Notes under the pieces: model-generated
What the model was told of the DNA's origin: nothing
Databases searched by the model: none
The model's input: only the letters and a program-made list of their open reading frames with translations
Assembly: GCA_900768535.1 (NCBI GenBank)
Contig: CAAGDE010000001.1
Span: 17,966 to 81,965 of the forward strand
From: Clostridia bacterium
GTDB lineage: Bacteria > Bacillota > Clostridia > Oscillospirales > CAG-272
Direction: 5' to 3'
DNA length: 64,000 nucleotides
Shown: positions 1-7,207 of the stretch, one piece after another
How the letters are laid out: each line of letters starts with the position of its first letter
Numbering within the stretch: position 1 is the stretch's first letter
Translations under genes and position numbers: made by a program

Positions 1-1046
1 TCATCCGCAAGTCCCCGGAGGAGAAGGCGAAGGACTGGGAATTCACCGTCAAAACCGCGCTGATCGTGCAGGACCTGATGAGCGGAAACGACCGTCTGCC
101 CGAGGGCGCAGAGGAGGAAGCGGTCGGTCACAATGCCATTGCCGCCGGCTTCCAGGGGCAGAGACAGTGGACGGATCACTGGCCGAATGCCGACTTCGCC
201 GAAGCGATCTGCAACACCTCGTTCGACTGGAACGGGGCACGTGAGCCGTTCGTGCTGGCAACCGAGAACGATACCCTCAACGGCGTGTCGATGCTCCTCA
301 TGAAGCAGCTGACCAACCGTGCTCAGCTGTTTGCCGATGTCCGCACCTACTGGTCGCATGATGCGGTCAAGGAAGCGACGGGCTATGAGATTGAAGGGCA
401 CGCAAAAGAGGCGGACGGCTTCATCCACCTGATCAATTCCGGCGCAGGCGCATTGGATTTCACGGCGGAAGCGCGCGATGAAAACGGCAATCCGACCGTC
501 AAAGCCTGGTATGACACGACAGACGCCGACCGCGCGGCAATGCTGAAGGCAACCGACTGGTGCGCCGCCGACAACGGCTACTTCCGGGGCGGCGGATTCT
601 CGTCCCACTATGTGACGAACGCCGAAATTCCCTGCACCATGCTCCGGCTGAACTGGGTCAAGGGCTTGGGACCGGTCGCGCAATTGGTCGAGGGCTGGAC
701 GGTTGCCCTGCCGGAGAGAGTCAACGACATCCTTTGGAAGCGCACCGACTACACCTGGCCCTGCACCTGGTTTGCCCCGCGCTGCGACGGCAAAGAGGGC
801 AGCCCTTTCCGCACGGCTTACGACGTGATGAACCATTGGGGCGCGAACCACGGCGCCATCAGCTACGGGCACATCGGTGCGGATATTCTCACGCTCTGCT
901 CAATGCTCCGCATTCCGGTCTGTATGCACAACGTCCCCGCCGGGGATATCTTCCGCCCGGCGTGCTGGAACGCCTTCGGCTCCGACCCCGAGGGGCAGGA
1001 CTACCGCGCCTGCGCAACCTACGGCGCACGGTTCCGGAAGAACTGA
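1..1046 (+). CDS. fucI: L-fucose isomerase, C-terminal part (5' end outside window)
   Basis: The reading frame is open from base 3, so the gene starts before the window; about 347 residues are visible against roughly 590 for E. coli FucI. FucI interconverts L-fucose and L-fuculose, and also D-arabinose and D-ribulose, using Mn2+. The segments GFQGQRQWTDHWPN, SFDWNGAREPFVLATEND, FRGGGFSSHYV, NWGANHG and GADILTLCSMLRIPVCMHN align by eye with E. coli FucI; the ATEND and NWGANH segments carry metal ligands in that enzyme. A ribulokinase gene follows 15 nt downstream, so the two are probably cotranscribed. This is not AraA, whose fold and motifs differ. No signal peptide can be judged because the N-terminus is missing. 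Confidence 0.93.
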   Translation, partial: IRKSPEEKAKDWEFTVKTALIVQDLMSGNDRLPEGAEEEAVGHNAIAAGFQGQRQWTDHWPNADFAEAICNTSFDWNGAREPFVLATENDTLNGVSMLLMKQLTNRAQLFADVRTYWSHDAVKEATGYEIEGHAKEADGFIHLINSGAGALDFTAEARDENGNPTVKAWYDTTDADRAAMLKATDWCAADNGYFRGGGFSSHYVTNAEIPCTMLRLNWVKGLGPVAQLVEGWTVALPERVNDILWKRTDYTWPCTWFAPRCDGKEGSPFRTAYDVMNHWGANHGAISYGHIGADILTLCSMLRIPVCMHNVPAGDIFRPACWNAFGSDPEGQDYRACATYGARFRKN

Positions 1047-1061
1047 GCGGGGAGAGCCGGG

Positions 1062-2717
1062 ATGAAAAAACAGTATGTGATCGGTCTGGACTACGGCACG
1101 CTTTCCGGCAGATGCGTGTTGGCGGATGCGGAGAACGGGGAAGAAGCTGCCGAGTCGGTTCTGAACTACGCGCACGGCGTGATGGACGAAGCGCTACCGG
1201 ACGGGCAGAAGCTCCCGCCGCAATGGGCACTGCAGCATCCGCAGGATTATCTGGACGTTTTGAAATTTACGGTTCGGGACGTGCTGAGAAAAGCGAATGT
1301 CACGCCGGAGCAGGTCAGGGGAATCGGGATGGATTTCACCGCCTGTACGCTCCTGCCCGTGGACGCGGACGGAACCCCGCTCTGCTGTAAGCCTGAGTGG
1401 GAACACGAAAAGCACGCCTATGTCAAGCTGTGGAAGCATCACGCGGCACAGGGACAGGCAGACCGCATCAATGCATTGGCACACAACCGCGGAGAAGAAT
1501 GGATTGAAGCCTATGGCGGCAAGCTGTCATCGGAATTTGCCCTGCCGAAGATTCTGCAAACGCTGGAGGAAGCACCCGAGGTCTATTCTGCGGCTGACCG
1601 CTTTACGGAGGCGGGGGACTGGCTGTCGCGTGTTCTGACCGGGGCGGAGACGCACAGCGCGGTCTTTGCGGGCTACAAGGCAGCCTGGAATGCAGAGAGC
1701 GGCTACCCGTCAAACGATTTCTTCTGCGCGCTGGATCGGCGGTTGGACGGGATTGTCGGGAGCAAGCTGTCGGAAACGGTTCTCGGGGTCGACAGAATCG
1801 CGGGACGGTTGGATGCACATGGGGCAGAGCTGACCGGACTGCCCGAGGGAACCCCGCTGGCGCTCCCGATGATCGATGCGCACGCCGCCATGCCTGCGCT
1901 TGGCGTGACCGGAGAACACGAACTGATGCTGATTGTCGGAACATCTGCGTGTCATATTGTCAATGCGCGGGAAAAGCGGACGGTCGGCGGCATCTGCGGC
2001 TATGTGAAGGACGGCGTGATTCCGGGCTTCTATACCTATGAGGCGGGACAGGCGGGCGTGGGAGATATTTTCGATTGGTTCGTCAGAAACGGTGTCCCCG
2101 CCGCCTATACCGAGGAAGCGGACAGACGGGGAATCAGTCTCCATAAGCTCCTGCGCGAGAGAGCCGAACGGCAGAAGCCGGGGGCGCACGGACTGCTCGC
2201 GCTGGACTGGTGGAACGGCAACCGGAGCGTGCTGGTGAATGCCGGACTGTCCGGAATGCTCCTTGGCATGACGCTTTCAACCAAGCCGGAGGATATTTAC
2301 CGCGCACTGATCGAAGCTACGGCATACGGACTGCGGGTCATTGCGGAGCAGTACGAGGCGAGCGGCATCACGATCGACCGCATCACGGCGGCGGGAGGCA
2401 TCGCACAGAAGGACTCCCTGATGATGCAGATCTACGCCGATGTGCTCGGCAGACCCATCCGCATCGGCGGCAGTACACAGGCGGGCGCTTTGGGCAGTGC
2501 GATGTACGGCGCGGTTGCGGGAGGGCTTTATCCCGACATTCACGCCGCCGCGGAGAAGATGGCACGTCCGGCGGTCAAAACCTATGTGCCGGACGCGGAA
2601 AACCATGCCATCTATTCCGGACTGTATGCGGAGTATAAAACGCTGCATGACTACTTCGGCAGGGAAAACCCGGTGATGGAGCGGCTGAAGGCGATGCAGA
2701 ATCAGCCGCAGGCATAA
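1062..2717 (+). CDS. araB: Ribulokinase, FGGY family
   Basis: A 551-aa cytoplasmic sugar kinase that transfers phosphate from ATP to ribulose. The N-terminus GLDYGTLSGRCVLAD is the AraB-type phosphate-1 motif. GMDFTACTLLPVD, HEKHAYVKLWKHHAA and KLSSEFALPKILQ are ribulokinase signatures, and the FGGY C-terminal ATPase segment is seen as AAGGIAQKDSLMMQIYADV and GGSTQAGALGSAMYGAV. The length equals that of typical AraB. The start ATG lies 15 nt after fucI with GGGGAGAG as ribosome site. Pairing with fucI rather than araA suggests the ketose supplied may be D-ribulose or L-fuculose; bacterial AraB accepts several ketopentoses, so the true substrate is open. Confidence 0.9.
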   Translation: MKKQYVIGLDYGTLSGRCVLADAENGEEAAESVLNYAHGVMDEALPDGQKLPPQWALQHPQDYLDVLKFTVRDVLRKANVTPEQVRGIGMDFTACTLLPVDADGTPLCCKPEWEHEKHAYVKLWKHHAAQGQADRINALAHNRGEEWIEAYGGKLSSEFALPKILQTLEEAPEVYSAADRFTEAGDWLSRVLTGAETHSAVFAGYKAAWNAESGYPSNDFFCALDRRLDGIVGSKLSETVLGVDRIAGRLDAHGAELTGLPEGTPLALPMIDAHAAMPALGVTGEHELMLIVGTSACHIVNAREKRTVGGICGYVKDGVIPGFYTYEAGQAGVGDIFDWFVRNGVPAAYTEEADRRGISLHKLLRERAERQKPGAHGLLALDWWNGNRSVLVNAGLSGMLLGMTLSTKPEDIYRALIEATAYGLRVIAEQYEASGITIDRITAAGGIAQKDSLMMQIYADVLGRPIRIGGSTQAGALGSAMYGAVAGGLYPDIHAAAEKMARPAVKTYVPDAENHAIYSGLYAEYKTLHDYFGRENPVMERLKAMQNQPQA

Positions 2718-2718
2718 A

Positions 2719-2885
2719 TAAAATACTTCAGTCAACAAATATGGCTGTGAATTAATGACGCTTTATGTGGGCGGCAAGAGCATCGGCTCTCTTGATATTT
2801 CTTCCTTGAATTTCACTTCGCTGTACGGCTTCCGCTTCCTGAATCGCCTGACCGGGGATTGCTCCTTCAAGGATCTGAAGGTACG
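2719..2885 (+). pseudogene. Fragment of a LamG-like secreted protein
   Basis: Directly after the araB stop, a frame without a start reads KYGCELMTLYVGGKSIGSL and then NRLTGDCSFKDLKVRTD. This looks like the last strands of a laminin-G/concanavalin-like domain, compare FTNLRVTT in the proteins at 12217-14421 and 17279-18583. It has no signal peptide and no ribosome site, and runs straight into a GH43 remnant in another frame. I read it as a truncated remnant; the family call rests on weak visual similarity. Confidence 0.4.
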
Positions 2886-3161
2886 GACGGACCGTTTCTG
2901 TATCGGCTGGAGAACGGTCTTATCCGGATGATCTGGTCAAGCTTTGCCAGCGGCCGTTATCAGGTGTTGGAGGCGGAAGCGGAACATCTGCACGGAAGCT
3001 GGAGACACCTGCCGCCGCGGTTTGCTTTTGACGGCGGGCACGCAATGATTTTTACGGATTTCGGCGGAAAGCGATATCTTTCCCTGCATCGCCCGAACAC
3101 CCCGCCCGATGAACGGGCAGTCTTTATTCCGTTTGATTCCGATCAAGCCGGAGAAATATGA
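2883..3161 (+). pseudogene. C-terminal fragment of a GH43-type glycosidase
   Basis: The frame reads TDGPFLYRLENGLIRMIWSSF, later LHGSWRH, then DGGHAMIFTDFGG and LHRPNTPPDERAVFIPFD. DGPF, IWSSF, DGGHAM and LHxPNxxPxER are recurrent features near the end of GH43 arabinanase/xylosidase catalytic domains. Only about 90 residues remain of an expected 300 or more. The 5' part is missing and no plausible ribosome site exists, so the piece is almost certainly inactive. It ends just before a strong hairpin, which may be the original terminator of the lost gene. Confidence 0.65.
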
Positions 3162-3177
3162 GCGCTTTGTGATGCAA

Positions 3178-3215
3178 CACCGGCGCCTGCTACGCTTCTG
3201 TAGCAGGCGCCGGTG
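3178..3215. terminator. Long perfect hairpin, likely terminator
   Basis: Two 16-nt arms (3178-3193 and 3200-3215) pair perfectly around a 6-nt loop. No clean T-run follows. The stem core closely resembles that of the hairpin at 11191-11226, so it may belong to a repeated terminator family. Confidence 0.6.
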
Positions 3216-3305
3216 TGTTGTCGATTGTATTCCGCCGCCGGGTGTATTGTTGGCGGAATATTCACAATTTTTCGAAGAATGCGGTGACTGATTTATGATT
3301 TTCTA

Positions 3306-3334
3306 TTGACAGAATCAACGGAATGTGATATAAT
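3306..3334 (+). promoter_or_regulatory. Sigma-A promoter of the subtilase gene
   Basis: TTGACA at 3306-3311 and TATAAT at 3329-3334, with a 17-nt spacer. The expected start of transcription is about 30 nt upstream of the ATG at 3372. Confidence 0.85.
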
Positions 3335-3371
3335 AGCGGTAGAGTCAACAAACGATAGGAGGAAAACGGAA

Positions 3372-6300
3372 ATGTTGAAGCAAACAAAGTGGTTGGCGGT
3401 ACTGCTGGCGGCAGTGCTTATGCTCGGCTCCTGTGCGCAGGTCGGCGGGGCTGTGCTTGCGGCGCGCGTGGGGATGCCTGCGGGTGCCGGAGAGGTCGCC
3501 GCACAGCCGGAGACGGCGCCCGGTCTGTCCGCGTCTGCGGCGGATGAGCCTGCCGGAGAATACCGCGAGGGGACGGTTCTGGTCAAGTATGACGGTGAGA
3601 TGACCGATCATATTCTCGACCAGCTGGGGCTTGTCTCGGCGGAGCGGCTCTGGAGCGGCTCGGAGTGGTACACCGTGACGGTCGGCGAGACGCGCAACAC
3701 GCGGGAGACGGTCGCCTATCTGCGCGAGCTGGGGTGCTTTGCGCAGGTGGACTATGACTACATCATGAAGGGGGACGGCGAGGTGACGTCGGTGGACGTG
3801 TCGTCGAACCCGGAGTATACAAAGCAGGAGGGCTATCTTGACACGCTGGGGGTCGGCAAGGCGTGGAACTACATCCGCAGTCTCGGCAAGCATCCGGGCG
3901 GCAGTGCGGACGTTGTGGTGGCGGTGATTGACACCGGTGTGGACTACAGCCATCCGGATCTGCAGAACAATATCTGGATCAACAGCGGGGAAATTCCCGG
4001 CAACGGCATTGACGATGACGGCAACGGCTATGTGGACGATGTTTACGGCTGGAACTTTGTCGGCGGAAACAACGACCCGATGGACGACAACGGGCACGGC
4101 ACGCACGTTGCGGGCATTGTTGCCATGGAGAACAACGCGGTCGGCGGCGTCGGCGTTGCCTACAACAGCAAGGTGATGGTGCTGAAGGCGGGCAATTCCT
4201 CCGGATACTTCAACAACTCGGATATTGCCGAGGCAATTCAGTATGCCTACATGAACGGCGCATCGGTCATCAATATGTCCTTCGGCGGCTCGATGATTTC
4301 CCTGGCAGTGGAGGAAGCCCTGCAAATGGCGTACACCTCCTGCGTGCTGGTTGCCGCGGCGGGGAATGCTGGACTGTGCAATCAGCCTGGTTGTCCTGTT
4401 CATTTTAATGCACGCGCTTCCTATCCGGCGGCATTGCCTTATGTCATTGGTGTTATGAGCTGCGATGCGACCGGAACGGTAGAATCTGGATTTTCGAACT
4501 TCGATCACTATCCCTTCAACTCGGTAGAATACGAAATCTACGCACCGGGGGAAGGAATCTGCTCGACTTGGCCTGGGAACCGCTACGCAACCCTGAACGG
4601 TACCTCCATGGCGGCGCCGACGGTCTCTGGCATTGTTGCACTGCTGCGCACGGTGTATGCAGACCGGGAGAAATACTCCACCAAATTCATCCAGTCGCAA
4701 CTGATCAACACCACGGAGTTCTGTGCGGACGCGCTCCATGCATTGACCGACAGCCCGAAGCCCTCGGTGAAGCTTTACGATTGCCGGATTGACGACAGCA
4801 CCGACATCAGCCCGAAGAACAACGGCAACGGCGTGATGGACGCGGGCGAAACGGTGAGGCTTTATGTTTCCCTCCAAAACCGCGGCGGCGTGGCAAGCAA
4901 TGTGCAGGTGACGCTGGATACCCTGCGGATGAGCGGGCAGAGTGACCCTTATTTCACCCTTCTGAAGGATCGGGTAGTTCTCTCGGACATCGGCACCTAC
5001 TCGGTGCGGGAGGCGGAAGGCGAGCAGTATTTTGAAATTGAAATTCACGCCGACTGCCCGAATGATTATCTTACCGATTTCAACCTTCACTTTACCTATT
5101 CCAACGGCATGATTGCAACCGATGAAACGGTCTTCAGCGGGGAAGGTACGGCACGTTTCAATGTTTCCAGCGGATATCATCTGCCGGCTGTTATCAACGA
5201 AGATACTGTTTTTGAAGCAACCCAGCGGTATATTGTGGGAGAGGATGTCGTTATCCCGGAAGGTGTAACGGTTACGTTCAAGGAAGGGTGCGAAATTCAG
5301 TTTTACGACGACCGTGAATATTACAATTCGCCGCAATTTATTGTGTACGGCACCCTGAACCTGTTGGGTACAAAAGAGAAGATGGTGACTGTGAAACCAT
5401 CAGAAAAGTATGCAGCTTTTGGTTGTCCGATGATGGCGAAAAGTGGAGGGATTATCAGGATTGATTATGCTGAGATTGTAAATTATCTGTTTTCCTCTAG
5501 CGTGTGTGATTTTTACAAGACAAATATTGATATCTCAAATTCAATATTAAGACGTGTGGCTGATGAAGAGGACTATTTTCCCCATAATCGTCTCTTTTCA
5601 AAAGGGGCGATAGTGTATGGTTATACTTACAATTCTTCTTGGTCATTCACCGCCAATTCCATTACATCTTCTAAAATCGAGTGTGCTGATTACGGGGTTG
5701 AATTTCACATAAATGAAGCTTGTAACAACTATTTCTTAGTAGCGTCTGATTTATGTGGGTTAAAAATATCAAGAAAATTTGCTGGGAATATTGTGCGGAG
5801 TTTTAATAAGACAGACGACTCGAAGTGTTCTTCTTCAATAGGTGGAACTGTAATTGATAATTATTTCGTCTCATATGATGACAGCGATCCAAATACCCTT
5901 TTACAACTTAATATTTCCAACGCTACCACCTTTGAAAACAACACATTCTCTGCCGGCTATCAAAAATATGCATCCCAAGTTATCGAAAACTATATCGGCT
6001 CCGACGGCAAGCCGAAGTACGACCTGACCGGCTCCTGCAGTGACATTTCCGCACTCTATCCGCACATTACGGACGTTGCCATTTTCAACAAGGGCAAGGA
6101 GCAGGTGACCACCATTGGTAAGGAACCGATTACCGTGCGCGTGACCTTCAACCGCGCAATGGATACCACCAAAACCGTGTATGCCACCTTTGGCACGCGC
6201 GACCCCTACGGCGACTACCGCATTGACGGCAAGTTCGTCAGCGACACCGTGTGGGAAGGAACTTATACTCTCAAAGCCTACATTGAAAACGGCTTGCAGA

Positions 6301-7196
6301 AGCTGATTGTCCACGGCGCCTGCGCGGCGGAGGACGCAACAAAGGAGGTTCACGGCGAATATCAGCCCTACGAATTCAACATTGACACCACCACCGCAAT
6401 GGCGATGAACCTGACTGCTCTGCCGGATGAAACCGGTATCCGTCTGACGTGGAATCAGGACGACTACGCAACGCTGATGGGCTACAACCTCTACCGTTGC
6501 GACACGAAGAACGGCAACTATGTGCGCATCAATCCCTCGGTTCTGCTGGCAAGCGAGGAGAGCTTCCTTGACACCAACGCCGAGCCGGGCAAGACCTACT
6601 GGTACACCTTTACCGTGGTGCTCTCCGACTTCAGCGAAACCGCGCCCGCCGGCAGAGTGTCGGCAACCGCGTTGGATACTCTGGCGCCCTCGCTTTACCA
6701 CACGCCGGTCAATCAGGGGTACCTGGGCAACAACCTGGTCATTTCCTGCACGGCAAGCGACAATGTTTCCGTTTCTGCGGTGACGCTGTTCTTCCGCGCC
6801 AAGGGAACGACCGAATGGACGGCGCGCACCATGTCCCGCGTCAACGACAAATACAGCGCCACGGTGTTCGGCAGTGAGCTGACCGCCGACGGGCTGGAAT
6901 ACTACATCCTCGCCAGCGACGGCAGAAACAACGTTGCAAAGGGGAGCGAGGAAGCCCCGTATCAGGTGGTCGTCAAGGATGCATCCCTCATCTCCCGCCT
7001 GGGTGATGTGGACGGGGACGGCGTCATTTCCGCCAAGGACGCGCTGATGATTCTGCAGCACATCGGCGGCGAGGTTCTGCTGACGGACGACCAGTTCCGC
7101 CGCGCCGACCTCAACAGCGACGGGGAACTCTCCGCCGTGGAAGCGCTCCGCATCCTGCAATTCATCAACGGTAAGGTCACAAGCCTTGCCATGTGA
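3372..7196 (+). CDS. Secreted subtilisin-like (S8) protease with C-terminal dockerin
   Basis: This is a 1274-aa secreted serine protease. The start is the ATG at 3372, behind TAGGAGG; upstream codons overlap the promoter. The signal peptide ends near LMLGSCAQ, a possible lipobox. A fervidolysin-like N-terminal propeptide-type segment follows. The catalytic triad is visible: Asp187 (VIDTGVD), His242 (NGHGTHVAG) and Ser412 (NGTSMAAP). The middle resembles parallel beta-helix/CARDB-like sequence, followed by a fibronectin-III-like segment (LTWNQDDY, GYNLYRCD) and a two-repeat type I dockerin from about residue 1209 (GDVDGDGVISAKDAL, ADLNSDGELSAVEAL). The dockerin implies attachment to a cohesin, and the next gene encodes cohesin-like domains. 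The stretch at about 5390-5960 is clearly richer in A+T than its flanks. Confidence 0.9.
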   Translation: MLKQTKWLAVLLAAVLMLGSCAQVGGAVLAARVGMPAGAGEVAAQPETAPGLSASAADEPAGEYREGTVLVKYDGEMTDHILDQLGLVSAERLWSGSEWYTVTVGETRNTRETVAYLRELGCFAQVDYDYIMKGDGEVTSVDVSSNPEYTKQEGYLDTLGVGKAWNYIRSLGKHPGGSADVVVAVIDTGVDYSHPDLQNNIWINSGEIPGNGIDDDGNGYVDDVYGWNFVGGNNDPMDDNGHGTHVAGIVAMENNAVGGVGVAYNSKVMVLKAGNSSGYFNNSDIAEAIQYAYMNGASVINMSFGGSMISLAVEEALQMAYTSCVLVAAAGNAGLCNQPGCPVHFNARASYPAALPYVIGVMSCDATGTVESGFSNFDHYPFNSVEYEIYAPGEGICSTWPGNRYATLNGTSMAAPTVSGIVALLRTVYADREKYSTKFIQSQLINTTEFCADALHALTDSPKPSVKLYDCRIDDSTDISPKNNGNGVMDAGETVRLYVSLQNRGGVASNVQVTLDTLRMSGQSDPYFTLLKDRVVLSDIGTYSVREAEGEQYFEIEIHADCPNDYLTDFNLHFTYSNGMIATDETVFSGEGTARFNVSSGYHLPAVINEDTVFEATQRYIVGEDVVIPEGVTVTFKEGCEIQFYDDREYYNSPQFIVYGTLNLLGTKEKMVTVKPSEKYAAFGCPMMAKSGGIIRIDYAEIVNYLFSSSVCDFYKTNIDISNSILRRVADEEDYFPHNRLFSKGAIVYGYTYNSSWSFTANSITSSKIECADYGVEFHINEACNNYFLVASDLCGLKISRKFAGNIVRSFNKTDDSKCSSSIGGTVIDNYFVSYDDSDPNTLLQLNISNATTFENNTFSAGYQKYASQVIENYIGSDGKPKYDLTGSCSDISALYPHITDVAIFNKGKEQVTTIGKEPITVRVTFNRAMDTTKTVYATFGTRDPYGDYRIDGKFVSDTVWEGTYTLKAYIENGLQKLIVHGACAAEDATKEVHGEYQPYEFNIDTTTAMAMNLTALPDETGIRLTWNQDDYATLMGYNLYRCDTKNGNYVRINPSVLLASEESFLDTNAEPGKTYWYTFTVVLSDFSETAPAGRVSATALDTLAPSLYHTPVNQGYLGNNLVISCTASDNVSVSAVTLFFRAKGTTEWTARTMSRVNDKYSATVFGSELTADGLEYYILASDGRNNVAKGSEEAPYQVVVKDASLISRLGDVDGDGVISAKDALMILQHIGGEVLLTDDQFRRADLNSDGELSAVEALRILQFINGKVTSLAM

Positions 7197-7207
7197 GGGA
7201 CGGACGT

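Noticed and set aside
1..1046. First gene considered as L-arabinose isomerase because araB follows
   Set aside because: Its motifs (WTDHWPN, SFDWNGAREP, LRIPVCMHN) are those of L-fucose isomerase.
3345..5336. 663-aa minus-strand open frame antisense to the subtilase gene
   Set aside because: Composition is His/Val/Arg-rich without domains, and it runs opposite a gene with a full catalytic triad, promoter and signal peptide. It is a G+C-driven shadow.
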